NCBI GenBank assembly: GCA_020348305.1
Contig: CP070746.1
Location: 2,413,704 to 2,461,279, forward strand
Reading direction: 5' to 3'
DNA: 47,576 nt
From: Desulfobacterales bacterium
GTDB lineage: Bacteria > Desulfobacterota > Desulfobacteria > Desulfobacterales > JAHEIW01
The notes below the pieces were generated by a model. That model made no database searches. It was given only the letters and a program-made list of their open reading frames with translations, and was not told the origin of the DNA. Positions 24,540 to 35,833 of this stretch are shown piece by piece. Position numbers and translations under genes: made by a program. Each line of letters begins with the position of its first letter. Position 1 is the stretch's first letter.

Positions 24540-26642
24540 TTATTCCTCAACCCTCGCGAGCGCATTTAATTCAAGGGTAATGGGTCTTTCCTCCTCACTT
24601 TTTCCGGTAAACCGAATGGGTCCCGGTCGCCTAAAGTTGTCTCCGCTAGGCGTCGCTGCAAGCCATTTGTCCCTGTTGGCCTCCACAACTTTAAAGGCAA
24701 TGGAATTCACATCCACAATACTTTTTTCCAGTACCAACGCCAGCTTGCCTTTTCGTTCTTCAAGATGCATCAGCGGTGCAATCGGTATACCGATCGGCTC
24801 CCACTCGGAAAAATCCTTTTCCAAATTCCGTATGGCCGCCATCTGACCGGTAGCTCCGTTGGCAATCAGGCTAAAAACGGTTAAACCAAGATTATAGGTG
24901 TAAATACAATCAAACCGGGTGGGGTCATTTCCCCGACCGTCATATCCGTAAAAATGAATCTGAGTTTTGAAACTCGGCACCGATTTTTTAAAAATCTTCT
25001 CAACGGCCGCCGGTATTTCTTCGTTTGGTGTTATGACTTCCGCCTTTTCCAAAGCTTGCCTGAGCGTTTTAACAGAAATAATCGAAGGCTTAACCAATAG
25101 GTATTGTGCTTTGCCATAGTTTTCGAATAAGACAGAACCGTAACGATCCGGATCATATCCGGCATCTTCCAACGTCTTGCGGTAATAATCTTTAAGGATT
25201 CCGATCTTATAAACGCCTTCTTCCTTCAATATGTTCAAATAATCTTTTACCAGCCCCATTAAAACCTTTTCGGTTTCAACTTGAGAAAACGGAAAATTAC
25301 CGTGGCTGTCACGTTCCATCAAAAGCCCTTCCTGGAAGAAAGCGGCAACATCGTTAAAGAGGTCATCATCTCTGGTATTCCAAAGCTTAAAGGATGCATC
25401 TTCTCTAGAACGTTGGGCTAATCGTCTTAAATGGTCCAGCTTGTCCTCCAAGTGCGGAAAAGCGGAATGGAAGTCTTTGTCATGAGTTTGGTTGTACTCG
25501 GCAATAATCGTATTGAGCTTGATGATGAAAACCTGGATCTCATTGATAAATTCCAGTATGCCCTCGGGAATAACAATTACCCCGTAGTTTTTACCGACCG
25601 CAGCGCGTCGAACTATTCCGTCACAGATAACCCGCGATAAGTGACGCAGCGTCATGCCATAGGCATGATAATCGGCTTTGCCTTGCTGTTTGGCCTTCTC
25701 AAGTCTGTTCATATCGACATAGTTGGCAAGATCCTCTCCGATCAGAGTCATATTCGCATGGGTCTGCAAGGCCACTTCAAGTGCCAGATGACTGGCAACC
25801 CTTCCCATGACCTTGCAGATATGCCAATATTTAACGTCTGAACTGCTGTCGGTGCAAAGGTTGCTGATGGAGCCGGCAAACGCTCTGGCAGCCGTATGAA
25901 AACCAAACGACATGGCACACAAAACATGACCCTCATCGTCTCTGACCTGGATGTCTCCGTCAATCGTTTTAGGTACACCGATCACCTGAACATTATCTGC
26001 AATCATTGCTTGCGCCAAAAAGGCTGCATTGGTGTTGGAATCATCCCCTCCAACGATAACCAATGCATCCAAATTAAGCTTTCTGCAGGTCTCCTTTGAC
26101 AGTTTCATCTTTTCTTGCGTATCTATTTTCGTTCGGCCGGTTTTAATCATCGTGAAACCACCGAGGTTGCGATAGGCGTCAACCAAACCGTCGCTCAGCT
26201 CAATGGCTTCATTTTCAATGATACCGTCAGGCCCCACCAAAAACCCAAATATTTTGGATTCTGCATTGGCTCTTTTGGCCGCGTCATAAAGACCTGCAAT
26301 CACATTATGACCGCCCGGCGCAGGTCCCCCGGAAAAAACAATGCCGATATTACGTTTTTTAACATACTGTTCAACGAACGATTGATCTGCTTTATCCAAT
26401 CCTTCGATCATTTGCACCTTGTTGTCAATGAGTTCGGGCAGTTGCCTTCTGGCCTCTTGATCCAAGGTAAATTTATAACGACCCGTTTCTTTTAATACCG
26501 TATATTTCCTGCCAAAGGCATCAGAGGCCGGCGGGGAGTAATTTCTTCTTTCCATCAATTCGGCGTTGATATTGTCGGTGACTCTCTGTACCGTTGGGTG
26601 ATTTAAAATATCTTCTATATTTATGGTTTTTTTACCTGACAT
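24540..26642 (-). CDS. Pyrophosphate-type 6-phosphofructokinase (long form)
   Basis: Phosphorylates fructose 6-phosphate, probably with pyrophosphate, in a reversible step of glycolysis/gluconeogenesis. Counted from the ATG, the motif GGDDSN (198-203) has a second Asp where ATP-dependent enzymes have Gly (GGDGS), the known mark of PPi use. PKTIDGD (224-230) and MGR (279-281) are also kept. About 700 residues, as in plant-type and spirochaete long forms; only the first half carries the catalytic motifs I can see. The start is the ATG at 26642 with GGAGG; a TTG four codons upstream lies on the Shine-Dalgarno itself. Monocistronic with its own promoter. Confidence 0.92.
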   Translation of the reverse strand: MSGKKTINIEDILNHPTVQRVTDNINAELMERRNYSPPASDAFGRKYTVLKETGRYKFTLDQEARRQLPELIDNKVQMIEGLDKADQSFVEQYVKKRNIGIVFSGGPAPGGHNVIAGLYDAAKRANAESKIFGFLVGPDGIIENEAIELSDGLVDAYRNLGGFTMIKTGRTKIDTQEKMKLSKETCRKLNLDALVIVGGDDSNTNAAFLAQAMIADNVQVIGVPKTIDGDIQVRDDEGHVLCAMSFGFHTAARAFAGSISNLCTDSSSDVKYWHICKVMGRVASHLALEVALQTHANMTLIGEDLANYVDMNRLEKAKQQGKADYHAYGMTLRHLSRVICDGIVRRAAVGKNYGVIVIPEGILEFINEIQVFIIKLNTIIAEYNQTHDKDFHSAFPHLEDKLDHLRRLAQRSREDASFKLWNTRDDDLFNDVAAFFQEGLLMERDSHGNFPFSQVETEKVLMGLVKDYLNILKEEGVYKIGILKDYYRKTLEDAGYDPDRYGSVLFENYGKAQYLLVKPSIISVKTLRQALEKAEVITPNEEIPAAVEKIFKKSVPSFKTQIHFYGYDGRGNDPTRFDCIYTYNLGLTVFSLIANGATGQMAAIRNLEKDFSEWEPIGIPIAPLMHLEERKGKLALVLEKSIVDVNSIAFKVVEANRDKWLAATPSGDNFRRPGPIRFTGKSEEERPITLELNALARVEE

Positions 26643-27074
26643 CGTATCCTCCAAATTAATTTATCCGGTTATCCACAATAAGCAAGTGAAGTCTGTAGTG
26701 ACATAAGATAGAGAAAGAATCTCGTTTCTAGCAAATTCAAAACGCAACACCCGAAATGCCGAAATAATCTGGTACCGGCTTAGCGGTTGAACACTCTCAA
26801 TTTCTGATTTTACCATAAGTAATATAAGTACCTAGCCATTAACATCAATGTCAAGTTTATTCAAAAATCTCTAAAGTTGTTCATCTATACAAGCTGTTCA
26901 AAAAGGGCGCTACCTGCTCAAAAAAGCCGGTCCCCCACATCTTGTATCCTAGAAACTAAAATAATACCTTACCTTGTGTTTTTCCCTTTACAACTTGGTT
27001 TCTTCTTGATATTATTTTCAAATTAATCACAAGCCGTTTTTTACTTTACCAAAGAAAAGCATGCCTCACATATA
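26643..27074. other. Divergent gap between phosphofructokinase and smc
   Basis: AT-rich, no gene seen. It contains the probable phosphofructokinase promoter at 26825-26854. No clear promoter or Shine-Dalgarno for smc could be fixed; the smc ATG follows an AT-rich stretch. Confidence 0.5.
26825..26854 (-). promoter_or_regulatory. Probable promoter of the phosphofructokinase gene
   Basis: On the minus strand: TTGACA (26854-26849), 18 bp, TACTTA (26830-26825), giving a leader of about 175 bases. The -35 box is perfect; the -10 box is partial. Confidence 0.45.
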
Positions 27075-30000
27075 ATGAAATTAAAAAAACTTGAAATAAT
27101 CGGATTTAAATCATTCTGTGATAAATCCATCATAGAGTTTCCCCCGGGAATCTCAGCCGTGGTCGGTCCCAATGGCTGTGGCAAAAGCAACATTATTGAT
27201 GCGCTCAGATGGGTGATGGGAGAACAAAGCGTAAAGCAGTTGCGGGGCAAGTCTATGGAGGATGTTATTTTTTCAGGAGCAAATGGGAAGCAACCTTTGA
27301 ATATGGCCGAAGTTTCCCTAATCCTTTCAAATGAAAACGGCGATGCTCCGGAAGAACTCAAAGACTTCACAGAAATTATGCTCACCCGGCGTCTTTATCG
27401 TTCCGGTGAGAGCGCCTATTTTCTGAACAAACAGCCCTGCCGCTTAAAGGATATTCATAGCATTTTTTTGGGCAGCGGACTGGGATCAAGATCCTATGCG
27501 GTGATTCAACAGGGTAACATTGGCGCCATTACCGAAGCGGGTCCCGAAGAAAGACGCCTTTTCATTGAAGAAGCTGCCGGCGTGACACGATATAAGAGTC
27601 GTAAATATGAGGCGTTGCGCAAAATTGAAACAACAAACCAGAATCTATTGCGGGTTTCAGATATCTTGCTTGAGATAAAACGGCAAATGAACAGCCTCAA
27701 ACGACAGGCCCGCAAGGCCGAAATTTACAATAATTTTCAGAAACGAATTCGGGTTCTCGATATACGACTGGGTCTGCACTACTATGACGACTACACGCGC
27801 CAAATCGAAAAAACCGATGCCTTGTTGAACGAACTCAAAGACGCTGACATTGGACATACATCGGAGCTCAAAAAACTTGATGCCGCCGTAGAAAAAATAA
27901 AGCTTAACCGGCAGCAAAAAATCCAAGAAATATCGGAACAAAAAGCGCAAAAATTTGAGACCCAGCGCAATATCGACCGGATAGAAAATGACCTCGCCCA
28001 CCAGGGCAATGATATCGAGAGACTGTCTCAAGAATCTTCCGATCTCCAAGCCACCTTTGAAAACCTCGAACAAAAGAACGTCGAAATGGTTTCCGAAATT
28101 TCCAACGTTGAAAATGACAATGCTCGCATCATTGAAGAGATCAGTCTGGTAAGAGATCATCTTGAAAACGAGCGATTAGCCGACCAAAAAATTAGTGGCC
28201 AATTCACCCAATTAAACCAGGAACTCGATTCGCATAAAACGCAATTGATGGATTTGGTAGCTCAGGAGGCCCAGTACAAAAATATTTATCAAAATGCGGC
28301 CAATAATAAAGAAAGTCTTCAAAGACGCCTAAAAAATGCTGAAGAAGAGGAAGCACTGGCCCAAAAGCGTATCGCCGAGATTCAAAAAAAAGAGGCTGAA
28401 ATAAAGAGCCACTTAAGTTCAACAAAACAAGAAATTGCTGATCTAGACCATCGCATCACCACTATACGTGAACAGCTGAAAGAAAAGACCAAAGTGTTAT
28501 CGCGTCAAGTAGAGCTGGCTCAAACACTGGAATTGGAACGAAATACGATACGATCGAATTTAAATACGTTGCAGAAGATGGAGGATAACTTCGAGTGGTA
28601 CAAAGACGGTGTTCGGGCCATCATGCAAGCACGACACGCAATGCTGGAAACCCAAACAACTGAAGAAAAGGGAGAAAATGGGGCGTCTCCAGCTATCAAC
28701 CAGGCATTATCGGATAATATCCTGGGACTGATGGCCGATATTATCGAAGCCAAGCCATCCTTTGAAACCGCTGTTGAAGCCGCATTAGGCGAATCATTAC
28801 AGTACATTGTCGTAAAAGACCAGGAAACAGGCCGCAAGGCAATTGACTATCTTCAATCCCAAAAAGCAGGCCGCAGCGGGTTTATTCCGATCTCATCGAT
28901 TAAACAATTTGATGAAGATCCACCGCAAATACCCGATCCCTCTCAGCAACTTTTACATCATGTGAAGGTAAAACCTGGCTTTGAAAAAATGGCCCAAACC
29001 TTTTTGGGACATGTTGTTTTTGCAAGGGATCTTAAAGAAGCCATTAAATTATTTAACCGAAACGGTGTCTTGCAGACCATTGTTACACAAAATGGCGACC
29101 TTATTTCCCCTCAAGGGATCATGATCGGAGGTAGCAAAGACCGATTAAATGGCATATTGGCAAAAAAACAGGAACTAAAAGACCTGCACCATCAAAGTAA
29201 AGAATGTGATCAAAAGCTCGAAAAAGCCAGAGGCGAGCAAACCAAACTGGATTCCGACGTCCGAGAGCTTGAGAATCAGCTCCAGAAGCTCATCGAACAA
29301 AAAAATAAGGTGACCCAAAATGAAATTGAAACTGAAAAAACCCTTTATATGGTCACTGAAGATTTAAAGAATGCTCGCCGACACCTTGAAATCGTTAGCC
29401 TTGAACAGGAACAGCTGCTCGGTGAATCCAGTGATATCGATGCAGAAATTTCAAAGTATAACCGGGCACTGACCAACCTATCCGCTGAGATCAGCACATT
29501 ACAACAGAAGGTTAAACAAATAACTGAAAATATCAGCACCGTTTCAGGCGAAATGGAAGACTTGAACCAAAAGGTGGTTGACCTGAAGCTTAAATTGACT
29601 GCCTTAAATGCCAAGCTGGAAAACAATAATACCAGTTTACGGCGTCTGAGAGACTTTTATGCAGACGGTCAAAAAAGACTCGAGCAGCTTACCCGAGAGA
29701 TCCATCTAAAGCATGAAAAAGAAAAAATCGCAAAACAAAAGATCGAGGACTACGAACAAATGCTTTCAGAGATGTACCGAAAGATGGAGCATCTCGACCA
29801 AGCTCTCCAAGACAATGAGACAGATTATCTTGTCATCGATTCCAAGCTTAAAGATAGCGATGGCTTAATATCCAACATCCAAAGCAAGCGCGAAAAGAAA
29901 TCGGAGAAATTCCGTTTGTTGGAGCTTGAGCTATCCCAGCATCAAATCAAACGGGACAATGTGGCCAACCGGCTGGAGGAACGCTACCAAAGTCCATTTT

Positions 30001-30725
30001 CTATCCTCAAGACGGAGTTTCATGAAAATATCCAAGACGACGAGATATCACCGGAGATGGCAATTGATGAAATGGAAGCCGAATTGTCCCGCTGTAAAGA
30101 AAAAATCGCAAAAATCCTAGACGTCAATCTGGGGGCTATTCGGGAATACGAAGAATTAAAAGACCGTTATGAGTTTCTTAAAGCGCAACGTGATGATCTG
30201 GTTCAGGCCATCGAAGATCTGCACAAAGTTATCCATAAAATCAATAAGATCACTCAAGAACGTTTCATGGAAACGTTCAATTTAATTAATACAAAATTAA
30301 GGGAAGTATTTCCGCGTCTTTTTGAAGGTGGTTCGGCAAAACTAATCTTAACAGAACCTACCAAACCTTTAGAAACAGGCGTAGAATTGATGATTCATCT
30401 CCCTGGCAAAAAGCTTACTCGATTGAGTCTGCTTTCAGGAGGAGAAAAGGCCCTGTCCGCCATAGCCTTTATATTTTCGATTTTTTTAATTAAACCGGCC
30501 TCCTTCTGTCTGCTGGATGAGATCGACGCCCCCCTGGATGATGCCAATATTTTTCGCTTTAATGATTTGCTAAAAATCATAGGGGATAAATCTCAGATCA
30601 TTATGATCACCCACAACAAGCGAACCATGGAATTTGCCGATACCCTATTCGGCATCACGATGGCAGAAAAAGGCATTTCCAAAATGATCTCCGTAAGATT
30701 TGATCGTTCTGCACAAGCCAATTAA
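27075..30725 (+). CDS. smc: Chromosome segregation ATPase SMC
   Basis: Core of bacterial condensin; organises and segregates the chromosome as a dimer with ScpA/ScpB. 1216 residues, full length. Head half one has Walker A GPNGCGKS at 31-38. Long coiled coils flank a hinge at about 520-680 (NILGLMADIIEAKPSFETAVEAALGE and following). Head half two has the signature LSGGEKALSAIAFIFS and Walker B FCLLDEIDAPLDD near the C-terminus, then the D-loop and MITHNKRTME switch. No Shine-Dalgarno is evident. ftsY follows after 18 bp, so the two are probably one operon, an arrangement also common in Bacillus and many others. Confidence 0.97.
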   Translation: MKLKKLEIIGFKSFCDKSIIEFPPGISAVVGPNGCGKSNIIDALRWVMGEQSVKQLRGKSMEDVIFSGANGKQPLNMAEVSLILSNENGDAPEELKDFTEIMLTRRLYRSGESAYFLNKQPCRLKDIHSIFLGSGLGSRSYAVIQQGNIGAITEAGPEERRLFIEEAAGVTRYKSRKYEALRKIETTNQNLLRVSDILLEIKRQMNSLKRQARKAEIYNNFQKRIRVLDIRLGLHYYDDYTRQIEKTDALLNELKDADIGHTSELKKLDAAVEKIKLNRQQKIQEISEQKAQKFETQRNIDRIENDLAHQGNDIERLSQESSDLQATFENLEQKNVEMVSEISNVENDNARIIEEISLVRDHLENERLADQKISGQFTQLNQELDSHKTQLMDLVAQEAQYKNIYQNAANNKESLQRRLKNAEEEEALAQKRIAEIQKKEAEIKSHLSSTKQEIADLDHRITTIREQLKEKTKVLSRQVELAQTLELERNTIRSNLNTLQKMEDNFEWYKDGVRAIMQARHAMLETQTTEEKGENGASPAINQALSDNILGLMADIIEAKPSFETAVEAALGESLQYIVVKDQETGRKAIDYLQSQKAGRSGFIPISSIKQFDEDPPQIPDPSQQLLHHVKVKPGFEKMAQTFLGHVVFARDLKEAIKLFNRNGVLQTIVTQNGDLISPQGIMIGGSKDRLNGILAKKQELKDLHHQSKECDQKLEKARGEQTKLDSDVRELENQLQKLIEQKNKVTQNEIETEKTLYMVTEDLKNARRHLEIVSLEQEQLLGESSDIDAEISKYNRALTNLSAEISTLQQKVKQITENISTVSGEMEDLNQKVVDLKLKLTALNAKLENNNTSLRRLRDFYADGQKRLEQLTREIHLKHEKEKIAKQKIEDYEQMLSEMYRKMEHLDQALQDNETDYLVIDSKLKDSDGLISNIQSKREKKSEKFRLLELELSQHQIKRDNVANRLEERYQSPFSILKTEFHENIQDDEISPEMAIDEMEAELSRCKEKIAKILDVNLGAIREYEELKDRYEFLKAQRDDLVQAIEDLHKVIHKINKITQERFMETFNLINTKLREVFPRLFEGGSAKLILTEPTKPLETGVELMIHLPGKKLTRLSLLSGGEKALSAIAFIFSIFLIKPASFCLLDEIDAPLDDANIFRFNDLLKIIGDKSQIIMITHNKRTMEFADTLFGITMAEKGISKMISVRFDRSAQAN

Positions 30726-30743
30726 ATTCAAAAAAGGTGTGCC

Positions 30744-31643
30744 ATGGCGTTTGATCTGAAACGGTTGAAAAACCGTCTATCCAAGACGCGCAGAAACCTC
30801 GCAGAGGGTTTCGACAAAATATTTATCGGCAAAAAAAGCATCGATGATGAGGTGCTGGAGGATCTTGAAGAGCTTCTCATAACTGCAGACATCGGCGTGC
30901 AAACGGCAATGGAGCTAATTGGGCGAATTTCGTCCTCGAAGGTATCAGATCCTGACCAGATCATGAAACTGTTACGTGAAGAGATTCTATCGCTTCTAAG
31001 TGACCACGCAACAATAGACGATATAACCCCTTCCTCTCCGCATGTTATTATGGTCGTAGGGGTAAATGGTGTAGGCAAAACCACCACTATTGGAAAACTC
31101 GCGGCCAAATCATCGGCTTCGGGGAAAAACGTTTTAATTGCTGCCAGCGACACCTTTCGGGCGGCCGCCATCGAACAGCTGATGATTTGGGCCGAAAGGG
31201 CCGGTGCCGATATTGTAAAACACAAAGAACATGCAGATCCAGCGGCAGTGGCTTTTGATGCCGTTGCCGCAGCTTCTGCCCGGGGGACGGATATCGTTTT
31301 TATCGACACAGCCGGCAGGCTGCATACAAAAGTAAATTTAATGCAAGAGCTTAAAAAAATTAAGCGCTCTATTGCCAAACAAATTCCGGATGCCCCACAT
31401 GAGATTTTATTGGTGCTAGACGCGACAACGGGTCAAAACGCCATATCACAGGCTAAATTATTCAATGATGCATTAGGCGTCACCGGATTAGCACTGACAA
31501 AACTGGACGGTACCGCCAAAGGAGGGATTGTGGTCGGCATTTGCAGTACGCTAAAGATTCCTTTGCAATATATCGGCATCGGGGAGCAAATCGAAGATCT
31601 GCGAAAGTTTGATCCTGAGCAATTTGTAAATGCTCTTTTTTAA
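30744..31643 (+). CDS. ftsY: Signal recognition particle receptor FtsY
   Basis: GTPase that docks the SRP-ribosome complex at the membrane. 299 residues: a bare NG unit without the long acidic A domain of E. coli FtsY. N domain about 1-95; P-loop GVNGVGKT at 106-113; DTFRAAA at 136-142; DTAGR at 188-192; TKLDG at 252-256; end IGIGEQIEDLRKFDPEQFVNALF typical. AAGG before the ATG. Downstream of smc in the same operon. FtsY rather than Ffh because there is no methionine-rich M domain. Confidence 0.96.
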   Translation: MAFDLKRLKNRLSKTRRNLAEGFDKIFIGKKSIDDEVLEDLEELLITADIGVQTAMELIGRISSSKVSDPDQIMKLLREEILSLLSDHATIDDITPSSPHVIMVVGVNGVGKTTTIGKLAAKSSASGKNVLIAASDTFRAAAIEQLMIWAERAGADIVKHKEHADPAAVAFDAVAAASARGTDIVFIDTAGRLHTKVNLMQELKKIKRSIAKQIPDAPHEILLVLDATTGQNAISQAKLFNDALGVTGLALTKLDGTAKGGIVVGICSTLKIPLQYIGIGEQIEDLRKFDPEQFVNALF

Positions 31644-31669
31644 AAAGTGCTGAAAAATGTAGATTTCTG

Positions 31670-31698
31670 TTGACATAGATAAATAGTTACTATATGGA
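31670..31698 (+). promoter_or_regulatory. Promoter of the HU gene
   Basis: TTGACA at 31670-31675, 17 bp, TATGGA at 31693-31698. About 70 bp before the HU start. Confidence 0.5.
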
Positions 31699-31766
31699 CA
31701 CTGGAAAATAAGCAATCGGCAAATGCGAACCAACATAAACTAATAAAAAAAAGGGGGTAAAGTACT

Positions 31767-32040
31767 ATGACAAAAGCAGAATTGGTAGAAAAAGCGGCCA
31801 AAGACGCGAAAATATCAAAAGTAGCGGCTGCCGCGGCACTCAACTCTTTTATGGACGGGATCACCAAAGCATTGAAAAAAAAAGGCAGGTAAAGTCACCC
31901 TGGTCGGCTTTGGTACGTTTTCCAAAGTCCGTCGCAAAGCCCGCAAAGGCCGCAATCCGCAGACCGGTGCACCCATCAAAATCAAGGCCACCAATGTTGT
32001 CAAATTCCGTCCTGGCAAAAAACTAAAAGACGCCGTATAA
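31767..32040 (+). pseudogene. HU-type DNA-binding protein gene with +1 frameshift in an A9 tract
   Basis: The frame starting at 31767 (ATG, GGGGG upstream) encodes MTKAELVEKAAKDAKISKVA..., the dimerisation helices of HU, but stops at TAA 31890-31892 after 41 residues. The next frame continues exactly where HU should: [20 protein letters not shown], then [12 protein letters not shown] and [14 protein letters not shown], ending at 32040. The frames join at a run of nine A (31875-31883). Removing one A restores a normal 90-residue HU ([17 protein letters not shown]). This is either a base-calling or assembly error, a real mutation, or slippage-dependent expression. Both halves are well conserved, so recent decay or an error is most likely. 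Confidence 0.88.
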
Positions 32041-32054
32041 AAACAAAAAATGTG

Positions 32055-32088
32055 AAGGCGGTCTAGTTCCGGATAGATCGCCTTTTTT
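32055..32088 (+). terminator. Intrinsic terminator after the HU gene
   Basis: AAGGCGGTCTA (32055-32065), 8-base loop, TAGATCGCCTT (32074-32084) with one G-T pair, then TTTT. A strong stem with a T tail. On the minus strand the A-rich left flank may also end acylphosphatase transcripts coming from the right. Confidence 0.88.
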
Positions 32089-32109
32089 ATATTAAAGTTT
32101 CATAAATTT

Positions 32110-32391
32110 CTAATACGTTACATCAAATCTGTTGAACTCACCGGTATAGTCTTCCCATCTCAGCTTGATATCATCGACTCGGGATAGATCTGGGCCGTTC
32201 CAGCACCAATCAATGATTGCATCGACCTGCTGCTTGTCTCCTTCGAATACAGCCTCCACAGTGCCATCGCGCCGATTTCGCACCCATCCGCAAACACCAA
32301 TTCTTTCCGCGGCTCGCAGGGTTTCCATTCGATAAAAAACTCCCTGCACCCGACCGCTAATTGTTACATGGGCTCGTACGTTATTTTGCAT
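32110..32391 (-). CDS. acyP: Acylphosphatase
   Basis: Hydrolyses acyl phosphates such as carbamoyl phosphate. 93 residues from the ATG at 32391, which has GGGAGG five bases upstream; a longer in-frame start is not needed. The catalytic loop GRVQGVFYR (phosphate-binding Arg) and the Asn in GWVRNRRDGTVEA are both present. Last gene of the right-hand minus-strand block, after ligA. The stop is TAG. Confidence 0.94.
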   Translation of the reverse strand: MQNNVRAHVTISGRVQGVFYRMETLRAAERIGVCGWVRNRRDGTVEAVFEGDKQQVDAIIDWCWNGPDLSRVDDIKLRWEDYTGEFNRFDVTY

Positions 32392-32456
32392 AGAAACCTC
32401 CCGGGCTGCGCTGCGGCGCAAAGGGCATAGAACAAATTTTACTTCATGCTGTTGCC

Positions 32457-35194
<2,738 letters not shown>

Positions 35195-35465
35195 AGTTAC
35201 CACCCATTTTTATGAATAAAGTATTACATTCGTGGTTTCAGGGCTTTACGATTTCGGAATGCGGAATATGGAATGCGGAAAATCAAAGAACAAAGACGAA
35301 ACACCAAATACTAAATACCAAACATGAAACACTAAAAACCAACCCTCTTATGAAACTAGCTAAAGGCGAAGTTTCTTTTTCGATCAAACTGGCCGTTTTT
35401 CAGGCCAGCGGCTGGGCTGAACCCTGAACTTTAAACCCTGAACCTTTGAATGCTGAAACCTGATT
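35195..35465. repeat. Intergenic region with word-like repeats and dispersed hairpin copy 2
   Basis: About 35240-35340 consists of recurring short words (GGAATGCGGAATATGGAATG, ACACCAAATACTAAATACC). Copy 2 of the dispersed hairpin repeat lies at 35380-35428: CTGGCC (35389-35394), GGCCAG (35403-35408), with the same flanking words as copy 1 (3917-3965). AACCCTGAAC words follow up to 35460. No gene seen. Confidence 0.6.
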
Positions 35466-35720
35466 TTATTCAGGCTTGGCCAATTTTGTGAGTTCATCTT
35501 TAACGTCATCAATAATATTGTAAAACCACATTACGTCTTCGATGGTCAGCCGACCGGCTTTTAGGGGGGCTCTTTCGGTCCCGTCCGCTTTTAGCAGGAT
35601 CCGTGGCCCAATTTGCACTTTCGGTTCTCCATTACCATATCGATTGATCGATACCACCAAACCGGTTTCTTCGCATTTCCATTTTTTTAAAACGTTATCT
35701 TTTTCAGGATCATAAGCCAT
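35466..35720 (-). CDS. Small conserved-looking protein of unknown function
   Basis: 84 residues from the ATG at 35720, which has GGAGG five bases upstream (MAYDPEKDNVLKKW); a GTG two codons earlier is less likely. Acidic and soluble. A beta-rich middle (GLVVSINRYGNGEPKVQIGPR) is followed by a helix (RLTIEDVMWFYNIIDDVKDEL). The shape is a little like PC4-type ssDNA-binding proteins, but the match is too weak to name it. It sits between glyS and the phosphorylase gene in the minus-strand block. Confidence 0.75.
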   Translation of the reverse strand: MAYDPEKDNVLKKWKCEETGLVVSINRYGNGEPKVQIGPRILLKADGTERAPLKAGRLTIEDVMWFYNIIDDVKDELTKLAKPE

Positions 35721-35833
35721 ATTCACCTCCGGTATAATAAAGACGGTCGAATAGATTCATAAATTAAAAATGCTCACATAATGCTTCCACTGCGTGAAAC
35801 AGACACCCACCAAAGAATTAAATTCAACACATA

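Noticed and set aside
30728..31378. Minus-strand open frame of 216 codons
   Set aside because: Antisense to ftsY; Ser/Ala-rich low-complexity translation typical of a shadow frame.
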